Positions 1 to 8,367 of a stretch of DNA of 33,119 nucleotides are shown piece after piece; position 1 is the first letter of the stretch, and every line of letters starts with the position of its first letter. The stretch comes from Candidatus Kryptoniota bacterium (GTDB lineage Bacteria > Bacteroidota > Ignavibacteria > Kryptoniales > JAKASW01): the NCBI GenBank assembly GCA_024641705.1, contig JAHECO010000040.1, positions 1 to 33,119 of the forward strand. The letters run 5' to 3'. Under the pieces are notes generated by a model. It was not told where the DNA came from. It saw only the letters and a list, made by a program, of their open reading frames with translations, and searched no databases. A program made the position numbers and the translations under genes.

Positions 1-263
1 GAAGCGGTTGGGGATTGAAGCCGGCATTTGCCGAACACGATGCCGAAAAGATCTTCGATGTCTCGGGAATAGAGACACAGGAGTCGCCTGTATGTATTGC
101 CGGCCAGATTATGCAAGGGCTCAAGAAGCCTCACGACTGCACAGCTTTCGGCAATGAGTGCAAGCCGGAGCATCCTCTCGGCGCGCCGATGGTGTCGTCG
201 GAAGGGGCTTGCGCGGCGTATTTCCATTATGGAAGGATAAAGGCCGAAAAAGGTGTTGAGTGA
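1..263 (+). CDS. hypD: HypD, hydrogenase maturation factor (3' end only)
   Basis: Only the C-terminal ~86 codons are in the window; the frame is open from base 3 to the TGA ending at 263. The tail contains the cysteine-rich HypD signature (GQIMQGLKKPHDC, then AFGNEC) and the conserved ending MVSSEGACAAYFHYGR. HypD is an Fe-S protein that forms a scaffold complex with HypC. On this complex HypE-derived cyanide and CO are attached to iron before insertion into [NiFe]-hydrogenase. hypE follows 160 bp downstream on the same strand, the usual order for this maturation cluster. The family call rests on the C-terminal motifs; the N-terminal catalytic cysteines lie outside the window. Confidence 0.93.
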   Translation, partial: SGWGLKPAFAEHDAEKIFDVSGIETQESPVCIAGQIMQGLKKPHDCTAFGNECKPEHPLGAPMVSSEGACAAYFHYGRIKAEKGVE

Positions 264-306
264 AGGATGAGGTAATTAGTTGGACCTCCAAGAATTCAAA
301 ATTCAA

Positions 307-407
307 AAGTCAAAGGTCAAAACTACATGTCAAAACTCAAAACGCACACTAGAGCATCTTTGACTTTTTAGTTGTACTTTTGCCCTTTGAGATTTGACCT
401 TTGACTT
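307..407. repeat. Large inverted repeat between hypD and hypE
   Basis: A perfect 15-bp inverted repeat has arms at 307-321 (AAGTCAAAGGTCAAA) and 393-407 (TTTGACCTTTGACTT), separated by 71 nt. Inside it lie nested shorter copies of TCAAA and its complement, for example CTCAAA against TTTGAG. The whole gap is built from TCAAA-type units. The right arm ends 16 nt before the hypE ATG, so a hairpin in the mRNA could affect hypE translation or the hypD-hypE balance. It may instead be a copy of a dispersed intergenic repeat. Function is inferred; the repeat itself is directly visible. Confidence 0.85.
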
Positions 408-423
408 ATGCAACGGTGACAAC

Positions 424-1488
424 ATGAACGAAAACGAAACGGTTGATTTCGCGGGCTTCGCCTGCCCCATTCCGAAGTCGGACTACACGAACGTCCTTCT
501 TGCCCACGGCAGCGGCGGGAAGCTGACTCACGACCTGATAGGCAAAATGTTCGTTCCACAATTTAGGAACGAGATGCTTGAACAGCTCCATGACGGTGCG
601 GTGTTCAGCGTGGGAGGGAACAGGCTTGCCTTCTCCACCGATTCCTACGTAGTCAACCCGGTTTTCTTCCCGGGCGGAGACATCGGCGAACTCGCCATCA
701 ACGGGACCGTGAATGATCTTGCAATGTGCGGAGCACGACCGCTCTATCTATCTGCCGGGTTTATAATCGAGGAAGGCCTTGCTCTGGACGATCTCTGGAA
801 GATTGTCCTCTCGATGCAGCAGGCGGCGAAGAATGCAGGGGTGCTGCTCGTTACCGGTGACACAAAAGTCGTGGACCGCGGGAAGGGAGATAAGATATTC
901 ATAAACACGTCCGGAATTGGAGTGGTCGATGCCGGTATCGACATAAGTCCGGGGAGGATAAAGGCGGGTGACAGAATAATTGTCAACGGCGACATAGGCC
1001 TGCACGGGATAGCGGTTATGTCGGTCCGCCAGGGCCTCGAGTTTGAGACTGAGATACGGAGCGATACGGCACCGCTTAACGGGCTTGTCGCGGAAATGCT
1101 CGAGGCAAGCAGGGAAATACACGTGTTGCGAGATCCGACGAGGGGCGGTGTTGCCACGACGCTTAACGAGCTGGCTGGGCAGTCGGGACTCGGGATCGTT
1201 ATTAATGAGGAGAGCATACCGGTGCGGGACGACGTCAAGGGAGCTTGCGAAATTCTCGGACTCGATCCGCTTTATATCGCGAACGAGGGAAAGCTTCTCG
1301 CCTTCGTTTCGGCAGGCGATGCCGGGAAGGTCCTCCAGGCGATGCGAAGGCATCCCTTCGGCAAGGGAGCGGTGGAAATCGGGGAGGTCGTCGACAGTCA
1401 CAAAGGTACCGTCGTGATGAAGAGCAAGATCGGCGGGACACGGGTAGTGGACATGCTTACGGGGGAACAGCTTCCCAGGATTTGCTGA
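424..1488 (+). CDS. hypE: HypE, carbamoyl dehydratase for hydrogenase maturation
   Basis: The protein has 354 residues from the ATG at 424, the usual length for HypE. It belongs to the PurM/AIR synthase-like superfamily and dehydrates a carbamoylated C-terminal cysteine to a thiocyanate, the source of cyanide for the [NiFe] site. Visible features are LLAHGSGGKLTHDLI near the N-terminus, STDSYVVNPVFFPGGDIGELAINGTVNDLAMCGA (ATP-binding AIRS part, residues about 70-105), RDPTRGGVATTLNE (C-terminal domain), and the obligatory last residues LPRIC with the acceptor cysteine at the very end. A longer TTG start at 394 lies inside the inverted repeat and is unlikely. The gene sits between hypD and nikR, which fits nickel-enzyme maturation. 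Confidence 0.96.
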   Translation: MNENETVDFAGFACPIPKSDYTNVLLAHGSGGKLTHDLIGKMFVPQFRNEMLEQLHDGAVFSVGGNRLAFSTDSYVVNPVFFPGGDIGELAINGTVNDLAMCGARPLYLSAGFIIEEGLALDDLWKIVLSMQQAAKNAGVLLVTGDTKVVDRGKGDKIFINTSGIGVVDAGIDISPGRIKAGDRIIVNGDIGLHGIAVMSVRQGLEFETEIRSDTAPLNGLVAEMLEASREIHVLRDPTRGGVATTLNELAGQSGLGIVINEESIPVRDDVKGACEILGLDPLYIANEGKLLAFVSAGDAGKVLQAMRRHPFGKGAVEIGEVVDSHKGTVVMKSKIGGTRVVDMLTGEQLPRIC

Positions 1489-1754
1489 TGGGGCGGGGAC
1501 TTCAGCCCGCATTCAGCAATATTTTGAGAGAGCAGCCAATCTAACCACGGAGGCACACGCCTGTGCGTCGGAACGACGCTTCGGTCGTCGACGTGACAAA
1601 GCCACTTTGGCGACGGCACGCGTGCAGGCGCGAGACACAGAGAGTCGGAAGCTGTCTTTCCGCTCTGTCTGTCTATTGGTTGGTCGTTTCTGCCTCTCGG
1701 GGTGAAGCTTGACTATCGTCCCACCGTGTGCTACAATTAGGAAAAAGGTGGCAC
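1489..1754. other. Structured hypE-nikR intergenic region
   Basis: This 266-bp gap has several dyads. Just after the hypE stop, GCGGG and CCCGC flank a 7-nt loop (about 1493-1511), possibly a weak hairpin without a T-run. Further on are ACGAC/GTCGT around GCTTCG, CAAAG/CTTTG around a 3-nt loop, and a perfect 10-bp palindrome GCACGCGTGC at 1616-1625. An imperfect stem pairs GAGAGTCGGAAG with CTTTCCGCTCTGTC at about 1640-1672. No open frame here looks like a gene. The last part holds the nikR promoter. The dense structure resembles a dispersed intergenic element, but copies elsewhere cannot be checked from this window. Confidence 0.5.
1709..1737 (+). promoter_or_regulatory. Sigma70-like promoter of nikR
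   Basis: TTGACT at 1709-1714, a 17-nt spacer and TACAAT at 1732-1737 give a near-consensus promoter (5/6 matches in each box). The expected transcription start near 1744 leaves only about 10 nt before the GTG at 1755, just enough for the AGG of the ribosome-binding site. This excludes the longer frame beginning at 1728, which would lie inside the promoter. Confidence 0.75.
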
Positions 1755-2168
1755 GTGCGACGCAATGAACTGATCCGGTTCGGAGTATCCATGGAAGGCG
1801 GCCTGCTCGCCAAATTCGACGAGATGATCGGGAAGCGGGGCTACACAAACCGTTCGGAGGCGATACGGGATCTTGTGCGGGAGAAAATCGTCGACGAAGA
1901 CATATCCGACTCCGCCTCGGCAGCGTTTGGCGTCCTGACATTCGTCTACGACCATCATGTCCCGCAACTCGAGAAGAGACTCACCGACTTTCAGCATGAA
2001 CATTTCGGAAGCGTAATCTCGGCCTCTCATGTTCATATCGATCACGATAACTGCCTCGAGGTAATAATCCTGAGGGGTGAGGCGGGAAAGATACGCAGGA
2101 TCGGAGACAAGATACTGAGTTACAAGGGAGTAAAGCATGGGAAGCTGAATCTGACGGTCTCACATTAA
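1755..2168 (+). CDS. nikR: NikR, nickel-responsive transcriptional regulator
   Basis: The protein has 137 residues from a GTG start chosen because AAAAGGTGG precedes it and the promoter lies just upstream. The N-terminal ribbon-helix-helix DNA-binding domain is seen as LIRFGVSMEGGLLAKFDEMI followed by RGYTNRSEAIRDLVRE. The C-terminal ACT-like nickel domain carries the ligand set: a histidine in QHEHFG, HVHIDHDNC (two His, then Cys) and CLEVIILRG. NikR tetramers bind Ni(II) and usually repress nickel uptake genes. The TonB-dependent receptor begins 28 bp downstream, so the two are likely co-transcribed or the receptor is its target. No convincing NikR operator palindrome was found by eye. Confidence 0.95.
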   Translation: MRRNELIRFGVSMEGGLLAKFDEMIGKRGYTNRSEAIRDLVREKIVDEDISDSASAAFGVLTFVYDHHVPQLEKRLTDFQHEHFGSVISASHVHIDHDNCLEVIILRGEAGKIRRIGDKILSYKGVKHGKLNLTVSH

Positions 2169-2196
2169 CATCCGCAAATCAGGGAAAGGGCTGTTC

Positions 2197-3900
2197 GTGC
2201 AATTCAGATGTTTATTACTCGCCTTTGGCTTATTCTGGTCATCGGCTTTGGCCGGGAATCCTGAGGGCGATTCCACCAGAACATACGCCGTGGATCCTGT
2301 CGTAATTACAGGTACGCAAACGGAGACGGCACTCAGATTCGTGCCGGCCAGTATATCCACAATTACGTCGCGGGAACTCGAGGAAAGCAGCAGGGTGTCG
2401 CTCCTGGACGCAGTCAGCGAGAAGGTGACGGGAGTCTTCGTTACTCAGAGGGGGGTGATAGGATTCGGCATCAACAATCCGGCAGGCGCGATCACCATAC
2501 GCGGCGTCGGCGGAAGCCCGAACACACAGGTACTCGTCATGATCGACGGCGTCCCGCAGTTCATGGGGATCTTCGGGCACCCTTTCCCCGACACGTATCT
2601 CACAGAGAACGCACGGCGGGTCGAAGTGATTCGCGGACCGGCATCCGTACTCTATGGTACTAATGCCATGGGCGGGGTCATTAACATCATCACGAAGAAG
2701 GAAGATGCGGAAGGGTTCCGGTTCAACGGCGGATCCTCCTACGGCACGTTCAATACGCAGGAATACAACGTAGCGGTAGGCTACGGCACGAGAAGATTCG
2801 ATATCCTCTTCTCCGGCGGCCACGACGAGACCTCCGGACACAGGGCCTACTCCGATTATAATGTCAACAACGGCTACATTAACGGAGGTTATGAGCTCAG
2901 CGATAATCTCATTCTCAGGATGAGCGGCAATATCAACAAATTCAGGACGTTCGATTCGGGTCCGGCATCTTCGCCGAAAATAGATAACTGGGTGGACGTG
3001 ATGCGCGGCACAGGCAGCCTATCGCTCGTAAATAAATTTGGGAATTTGGACGGCTCGGTCAGAACGTTTTACAACTACGGCGACCACGACATCTTCGATG
3101 GCTTCCACTCCATCGACAGGAATCTCGGCATAGTGGCTTTCGAGAACTTGCGGCCGTTCCGCGGCAATGTCTCGACGATCGGCGTAGACTTCCAGCATTA
3201 CGGCGGCTTCGCAGTGAACAACATCTCGCATGCGGATTTCGGCAGTCATTACATTGATGAGGTCGGCATTTACAATTTGGTCCAGCAGATGCTTCTGGAC
3301 CGTGTTATGGTCAATGCCGGTATGCGATTTCAACACAGCAGCGTGTACGGGGACGAGTTCGTTCCGCAGTTGGGAGTTGCCTGGGGCCTGAGCGGTTCAT
3401 CGACGGTCAGGGCATCCGTTTCAAAAGGTTTTCGAAGCCCCACGATACGCGAGCTTTACCTCTTTCCGGCTCCCAACGCGGGCTTGCGGCCGGAGCGCCT
3501 GTGGAATTATGAGGTAGGGTTGCTGCAGAGCGTATCTGACCTTGCCGGCTTTGAGATTACCGGTTTCGTTGCGGAGGGGAGCGACCTGATACTGACGGAG
3601 GGGGTGTATCCGAACCTGCGGCTCACAAATTCAGGGAGCTTCACGCACAGAGGCGTAGAACTGTCGGGACATGTCTTCGCACTGGAGGGATTGAGACTGG
3701 ACGTGAGCTACGGTTACGTCGACCCGCGCGATCAGACTTACGCAACACCCATGCATAAGCTCTTCGTCGGTTGCAGCTATAGCCGTCACAGACTGAACGT
3801 GAATCTCTCGCTCCAGTCGATTGCCGGACTCTACGGCGCTGACTATCACAGGAACCGGCTGCCCGATTATGCTCTGGCAGGAGCGCGGGCTTCGTACTAG
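2197..3900 (+). CDS. TonB-dependent outer-membrane receptor, cut by an in-frame stop
   Basis: The GTG start at 2197 follows GGGAAAGGG and gives a signal peptide ending near ALAG. The TonB box/plug region follows (about residues 30-160: VVITGTQTE, then DAVSEKVTGV, ITIRGVGG, VLVMIDGVP, EVIRGPASVLYGTNAMGGVINIITKK), then a barrel with SKGFRSPTIRELYLFPAPN and LRPERLWNYEVG. The type resembles BtuB and other metal-complex or vitamin receptors. Next to nikR the likely cargo is a nickel or cobalt chelate; this is inferred from context. The frame ends at TAG 3898-3900 after 567 residues, but the same frame continues 43 codons with a normal receptor C-terminus. The product as written lacks the last barrel strands and the terminal outer-membrane sorting signal. 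Confidence 0.9.
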   Translation: MQFRCLLLAFGLFWSSALAGNPEGDSTRTYAVDPVVITGTQTETALRFVPASISTITSRELEESSRVSLLDAVSEKVTGVFVTQRGVIGFGINNPAGAITIRGVGGSPNTQVLVMIDGVPQFMGIFGHPFPDTYLTENARRVEVIRGPASVLYGTNAMGGVINIITKKEDAEGFRFNGGSSYGTFNTQEYNVAVGYGTRRFDILFSGGHDETSGHRAYSDYNVNNGYINGGYELSDNLILRMSGNINKFRTFDSGPASSPKIDNWVDVMRGTGSLSLVNKFGNLDGSVRTFYNYGDHDIFDGFHSIDRNLGIVAFENLRPFRGNVSTIGVDFQHYGGFAVNNISHADFGSHYIDEVGIYNLVQQMLLDRVMVNAGMRFQHSSVYGDEFVPQLGVAWGLSGSSTVRASVSKGFRSPTIRELYLFPAPNAGLRPERLWNYEVGLLQSVSDLAGFEITGFVAEGSDLILTEGVYPNLRLTNSGSFTHRGVELSGHVFALEGLRLDVSYGYVDPRDQTYATPMHKLFVGCSYSRHRLNVNLSLQSIAGLYGADYHRNRLPDYALAGARASY

Positions 3901-4032
3901 GTTACTGAATATGCCGGCGTGTTCGTATCGGGTCAGAATCTCTTCAACGTCAGCTATCAGACGATTTATGATTATCCGATGCCGGGGAGGGTGCTGAAAG
4001 CGGGACTCAGTTTTGATATCGATGTAAAATAG
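3901..4032 (+). pseudogene. Detached C-terminus of the TonB-dependent receptor
   Basis: Directly after the TAG, the receptor frame stays open to a TAG at 4030-4032. It encodes typical C-terminal receptor sequence: VFVSGQNLFNVSYQTIYDYPMPGR and a final strand KAGLSFDIDVK. No start codon or ribosome-binding site precedes it. It is either separated by a nonsense mutation, reached by readthrough, or split by a single-base sequencing or assembly error. Full length would be 611 residues counting the stop position. Confidence 0.88.
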
Positions 4033-4115
4033 GAAAAGCCGAAATTTACGTCTGCTCCGTCACATGCTATCCCAATCTAAAGGATGTTGTGCTATCCGAG
4101 CGGCATCTCGTCCTA

Positions 4116-5261
4116 TCATGGCTTCGTAAAATCGCGGAGGATCAACGTGGTGGAAGTGGATACGTGGCTGCCGTACGAATAGTCGACACTAATAAGCCCG
4201 ACTCCGCTCACCCATTTGGTGGTTGAGAATAATGGCGCGCCGTTGTTGTATGGTGAAATCACCAGCGTGTCTCCTCCCGTGCCGTAGTACCTCGGAAGAG
4301 CATACTGCCACTCTGGAGAATTTAGTTCTATCGACGAATCACCCGTGACGATGGTGAAGTTGACCGTATCTACGTTCGTATAACTGGAATCGGTTCTGTG
4401 ACCATCGGTGTAGTGAATGTCGGTAGTATCGTTTCGGATGTCGGTCACTGAAGCGGTGATCTCGGTTCCAGAAGCGGAATTAGACGCGATTGTCCAGACA
4501 TGTCTGCCGCGTGTCACTTGCGACATGTAACTTGTCTGATCATAATACCCGTACTGGTAATCGTATTGCCAGATTGTTCCCACATCTGTTGGATATTTAA
4601 ACTCGCGAGGGATGGCCTTCACGCAAAAGCGGTAATCATTCGTTGTTCCGAAATCGTACGTTTCATTGGCGACGAATGTTGTGTCCCTGGAGGATGTGCT
4701 CTGGGTTGCATCAATATGAAGTGTATGAGTGCCCGCCGCCAGATAACCGCAATCAAAATTATGCAGGTCGCCCGTCGTTTGGAAAGAGAATCCCCCGTCG
4801 AGTACGACAGTAGTTTTCAGTGGAATCAACACACCAAATGCTGTCGGATTTTCGATGCTCACCGTTCCGCCGAATCGATAAAACACGAATTGGAAGTTCA
4901 GCGGGCTTGTGGAACTAGTGATATCCACCGACGTGTCTATCGGTACGATCCCCGAGGCAGATATTCTGATTGTATGTTTCCCCGGAGTAACTGAATTGAA
5001 GGAGTATCGACCCACACCATTTGCCACAACGCTTGTGGTATCCAGTGTTAACGTAGCCCCGGCGAGGGGAAGGACTGGATTGAGATCCGAATGGTACTGG
5101 GCATTGACTGTACCTGAGACATTGACCGGCTTTCCGGAGCCCGTTCCGAAAATGCCCTCATCTTTGCACCCGCCCATGAAAAACGCTAACATGAAAAGAC
5201 AAAACCAAATGAATCGCCGTATCGGACCTGCCGCTTTGTTCCCCCCTTCAGAGCTTAGCAT
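4116..5261 (-). CDS. Surface lipoprotein with carboxypeptidase-regulatory-like domain
   Basis: I set the start at 5261 (381 residues) because AAAAGGGGGCAAG lies just before that ATG; a longer frame to 5321 has no such site. The N-terminus has a basic stretch (PIRR), a hydrophobic segment and a lipobox-like MGGC, so it is probably lipid-anchored. After the cysteine, residues about 45-115 look like a carboxypeptidase regulatory-like beta-sandwich (VNVSGTVNA, LPLAGATLTLDTT, GRYSFNSVTPGKHTIRISASG), and a second related repeat follows (FRFGGTVS-type to GTHTLHIDA). The C-terminal half is Thr/Ser/Tyr-rich with no recognised catalytic motif. It converges with the TonB receptor. Specific function is unknown; a surface binding or structural role is a guess. 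Confidence 0.7.
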   Translation of the reverse strand: MLSSEGGNKAAGPIRRFIWFCLFMLAFFMGGCKDEGIFGTGSGKPVNVSGTVNAQYHSDLNPVLPLAGATLTLDTTSVVANGVGRYSFNSVTPGKHTIRISASGIVPIDTSVDITSSTSPLNFQFVFYRFGGTVSIENPTAFGVLIPLKTTVVLDGGFSFQTTGDLHNFDCGYLAAGTHTLHIDATQSTSSRDTTFVANETYDFGTTNDYRFCVKAIPREFKYPTDVGTIWQYDYQYGYYDQTSYMSQVTRGRHVWTIASNSASGTEITASVTDIRNDTTDIHYTDGHRTDSSYTNVDTVNFTIVTGDSSIELNSPEWQYALPRYYGTGGDTLVISPYNNGAPLFSTTKWVSGVGLISVDYSYGSHVSTSTTLILRDFTKP

Positions 5262-5590
5262 CTTGCCCCCTTTTCTGCGGAAACTTTGCAATACATATCT
5301 GAATGAATCCTCGGTCGCCACAGCTCAGCTGAACCTGTAAACTCGAAAAGGCACGAGCCCTTTTAGTTCCTTCGGAGTTTAGAACGCGCCACTCAAAGAA
5401 TCAAGAACGCCGCGGGTTTCAAATGTGGTACGCCCGAAACCCCGTGATTATGTGGTTAATACTGCAAACCAGGGCAAGGAAGAAACTACGCCATTGGATT
5501 AACAAGCATGACGTCAATGAAAACATATAATTGCACGACCGACTAAGGACATTTCTTCCGGCAGGGGTAGTCTCCTGCCGGATCCTCATT
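5262..5590. other. Intergenic region upstream of the lipoprotein and downstream of the GH20 gene
   Basis: This 329-bp gap has no supportable gene. It must contain the promoter of the lipoprotein gene (reading left), but I see no strong boxes. Its right end holds a GC-rich hairpin next to the GH20 stop codon, listed separately. Confidence 0.6.
5557..5582 (-). terminator. Hairpin just after the GH20 stop codon
   Basis: TCCGGCAGGGG at 5557-5567 pairs with CTCCTGCCGGA at 5572-5582 (one G-U pair) around a 4-nt loop. It begins 8 nt past the GH20 stop on the minus strand. No T-run follows in the direction of transcription, so it may be a processing or stabilising hairpin, not a full intrinsic terminator. 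Confidence 0.5.
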
Positions 5591-8344
5591 TCATCTCACG
5601 ATTACCTCGTCGGCAAACATAAACGACGGGCTGCCTGCCACCTGGTGCCAAGCAGGCAGCGGCCCGGGGTAGACGCCTACTATCCGGATATACCTCGTTC
5701 TTGAGCTGTCAAACTCGGCGGTGAAACGATGTATAATCGTGCCTTGCAGCTTTGGATCGATCGTGTTCGCGATGTCTTTGACTTCCTGGAAATTCTTTCC
5801 GTCGTCCGAGAAGAAGACTTTCACATCCTTCGGCATCAGTACCCACGAGTAACTGTTTTGCAGGAAGCGGATTGCTACGCTCTTCACATCTGTGATCTTC
5901 TTGAGATCAAGGACCAGGCTTAAGTTCTGCCCCTGGTAGCCCTGCCATCGTCCGTCGGCGAAGTTCGTGGAGCCCAGCAGCCCGTCCACGAGGGCTGAGT
6001 CGCCGCCGGCCGAGTACGCTGGATTGTAAGTGCTGTAGTGCGACTCGAGACGGTACAGGGTTCCGATCGCCTTGTCGACAAGAACATATTCATGCGCCGT
6101 TTCCACGACCTGTCCGTATTCGGGAACTCCTGCGTGAATCGGAGTCGAGCGATCTATGGTGAACGGCCCGGTGTACACGTTGGCTCCCAGAGTCGGCGCT
6201 GTCCCGTCCGTGGTGTAGTAAATGGGTCGGTCATGGAACACGGTGCTTAACGTAATCGCGCGCCTTCCATCGACAAGTTCGTTGGAAGGAGTAATCATTA
6301 CCGCTCTGTCGAGGTTGATGAGTCTGTTGCCGAGCTTGTCGTACTTGGCGAGAATTTTGTTCAACCACCAGGTCCGGTTTTCCTTTTCCCACAATCTGAC
6401 GTATTCCATTTCCAGACTATGCAACTCGTCGAGAAGAGGATCGATCTGTGTCTTCAATCCAGATAGGGATGTGGAATCGCCGCTCATGATTGCCTGTCTC
6501 AGCCTTATACTGAATATGTTCTTCTTGGTCTCGAACTCAACTCTTCTTGCCGCGAAGATGGCGTAGTCAAGTGTGCCGGCATTCCGTTCCACGGTCTTCT
6601 GCGAGCGCTCCAACTCGGCTATCACCCCGACCGCTGCCGTCCCCGCATTCGTGTTGTTGGTGATGTCTGAGTCGTTCGAGTTCTGTGCCTGGAAAGCCAG
6701 AGGCTCCTTCCAGAAACCGGGATCGTCGAGGATATTCCTTACCGGAATTTCTCTGATCGCGTTGAGGCGGAACAATGTCTGAGCGACCGAGTCGGCAGAG
6801 TTGCCATAGAATACCGCGTTGAAAGAATCGTTGAAATGCGAAAGTCTGTCACTCATCTCAAGATCGCCGGCCTCGCCGGTATCGGGTGGGGCGGGCTTCC
6901 ACGAACATTCCGCCCCCCAGATAAGCCCATGCCAGTTGTAATTGAAAAAATTCTCGCCGTCGTCGTCCCAAGCTGTATTCAACATCCCCATAGCGCCGTA
7001 CTTCGCTCCGTCTCTCACGAAGTTAGAAATATTGACGACAGCACTTTCCATGCTCGGCCAGATCTCGCTCCAGCATCCCACACCGGGAGAAACCATGAAT
7101 TTGAATCCCTCGCTGACGAACGGCACTATCATATGATCGAAGCTCTTGTCGGGACTGTAATTCCACGGCAGCATTATGATATCTTTCGGAATCATGCCCA
7201 CTATCGAAGTGTCCTGGTCGGCGATGTCGCCCCACATCATTATCTGTTTGTGGTACGGCTTCAGAAGGTCGTAGACCTTGTTGATGTGGTACGCGTAGAC
7301 AGCCCCGAGCCCGGCGCTGTCGACCCATGCCTTCGCTTTTCCCTCGCCAAGTTCGAATGTCTCGTCGCAGTTGATATTGAAGAATTTGCTGGAGTATGCC
7401 GGGACAATTTCGGAGTAGACCTTTTCGAGGTAAGTGTAGGTCTGAGGGGCTATCGGGCTGAGGACGTTTTCAGTCTCCCTCATCTCGTGGTAGAACGGGT
7501 GGCTGAGAATATTGTACTGGTGTCCGAACGACTGGAAATTGCCGACAACCTGTACATGGTACAGGGCAGCGTACTCAGTAAGCTCCCTTACCTGGTCTGC
7601 TGTTAATCCATCTTCCGGCGCGAGATCGGGGAAGGCCTTCAGCTTGAATACGTTCTCTGTGTATAGCGTGAGGAAGTTCAGCTTGTATCCGGCGAGCGTC
7701 CGGATTTCCTTCTTGAGCAGGTCCATAGTCGGAATGGGGCCGCGACTGATATCGTCCATCCAGCCGCGGTACTCCAGTCCCGGCCAGTCTACGATAGTCA
7801 GGCACGGTATACTGTTTCCTTTCCGGTCGGCTCTTATTATTTGTTTCAGGGTTTGGATCCCGTAAAACACACCGGTGGAAGTGTTTGCAGCGACTAGCAC
7901 CCGGTCATGAGAGATATTAAGAATGTATCCCTGATCGCCGAGCGAATCCGGCACGGAAATCCTGAGTTCGTGCAGCGCGCGATTGACTGCACGGTCCTTT
8001 CCTATACGTCCCATCAGAAAATAATTCCGTGAACGTCTCGCACCTGTGGCGATCTTTATTTTCAAGTCGGTCCATATCTCGTCGGCCAGCTCGCCGGCTG
8101 CGAACTTAGCTCCCCGATCGGCGGGGCGAGCCAGCACGATCCTCTCTATGGCGGATATCCTGAACTCGCCTGGGTGAATGAAGATTTTCCGTGGAGTCGG
8201 TATCAGGAAGAGTTTCTGCGGGAGACTTTCGGGGGAGGCTCTGTTCCGCGCACCCGTCATGTTGGCAGCCCGGGCCGGGGACCACGAAAAGAGAAGAGTC
8301 AAAGAGAAAAGTGGAACGAGTGCTGCAACAAATGTTCGGGACAT
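5591..8344 (-). CDS. Multidomain GH20 beta-N-acetylhexosaminidase, secreted
   Basis: This 917-residue exported enzyme starts with a signal peptide (hydrophobic core then SPARAAN). Residues about 45-180 form the GH20 N-terminal domain (LIPTPRKIFIHPGEF, VFYGIQTLKQII). Residues about 190-500 are the catalytic barrel (VDWPGLEYRGWMDDISRG, KLNFLTLYTEN, FFNINCDETFELGEGKAK). The catalytic Asp-Glu pair is D327-E328 and the tryptophans near MMWGDIAD and NTAWDDDGENF fit the substrate pocket. A helical region follows, then a chitobiase C-terminal-type fold (about 690-755, YYTTDGTAPTLGANVYTGPF) and a discoidin/F5-8-type carbohydrate-binding domain (about 758-917). It releases terminal GlcNAc or GalNAc from glycans or chitin fragments. 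Confidence 0.92.
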   Translation of the reverse strand: MSRTFVAALVPLFSLTLLFSWSPARAANMTGARNRASPESLPQKLFLIPTPRKIFIHPGEFRISAIERIVLARPADRGAKFAAGELADEIWTDLKIKIATGARRSRNYFLMGRIGKDRAVNRALHELRISVPDSLGDQGYILNISHDRVLVAANTSTGVFYGIQTLKQIIRADRKGNSIPCLTIVDWPGLEYRGWMDDISRGPIPTMDLLKKEIRTLAGYKLNFLTLYTENVFKLKAFPDLAPEDGLTADQVRELTEYAALYHVQVVGNFQSFGHQYNILSHPFYHEMRETENVLSPIAPQTYTYLEKVYSEIVPAYSSKFFNINCDETFELGEGKAKAWVDSAGLGAVYAYHINKVYDLLKPYHKQIMMWGDIADQDTSIVGMIPKDIIMLPWNYSPDKSFDHMIVPFVSEGFKFMVSPGVGCWSEIWPSMESAVVNISNFVRDGAKYGAMGMLNTAWDDDGENFFNYNWHGLIWGAECSWKPAPPDTGEAGDLEMSDRLSHFNDSFNAVFYGNSADSVAQTLFRLNAIREIPVRNILDDPGFWKEPLAFQAQNSNDSDITNNTNAGTAAVGVIAELERSQKTVERNAGTLDYAIFAARRVEFETKKNIFSIRLRQAIMSGDSTSLSGLKTQIDPLLDELHSLEMEYVRLWEKENRTWWLNKILAKYDKLGNRLINLDRAVMITPSNELVDGRRAITLSTVFHDRPIYYTTDGTAPTLGANVYTGPFTIDRSTPIHAGVPEYGQVVETAHEYVLVDKAIGTLYRLESHYSTYNPAYSAGGDSALVDGLLGSTNFADGRWQGYQGQNLSLVLDLKKITDVKSVAIRFLQNSYSWVLMPKDVKVFFSDDGKNFQEVKDIANTIDPKLQGTIIHRFTAEFDSSRTRYIRIVGVYPGPLPAWHQVAGSPSFMFADEVIVR

Positions 8345-8367
8345 GCTGGACCTCTGAGATTTGAATG

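Noticed and set aside
394-423. Longer HypE start at TTG 394
   Set aside because: It lies within the right arm of the inverted repeat, has no ribosome-binding site, and adds residues not seen in the family.
748-1512. 254-codon open frame antisense to hypE
   Set aside because: It mirrors hypE exactly, has no recognisable protein features and arises from codon bias of the real gene.
3898-3900. TAG in the receptor read as pyrrolysine
   Set aside because: Nothing in the window (pyl genes or tRNA) supports it; a nonsense mutation or sequence error is simpler.
6836-7606. 256-codon open frame on the plus strand inside the GH20 gene
   Set aside because: It is antisense to the conserved catalytic domain of GH20 and its translation shows no domain.
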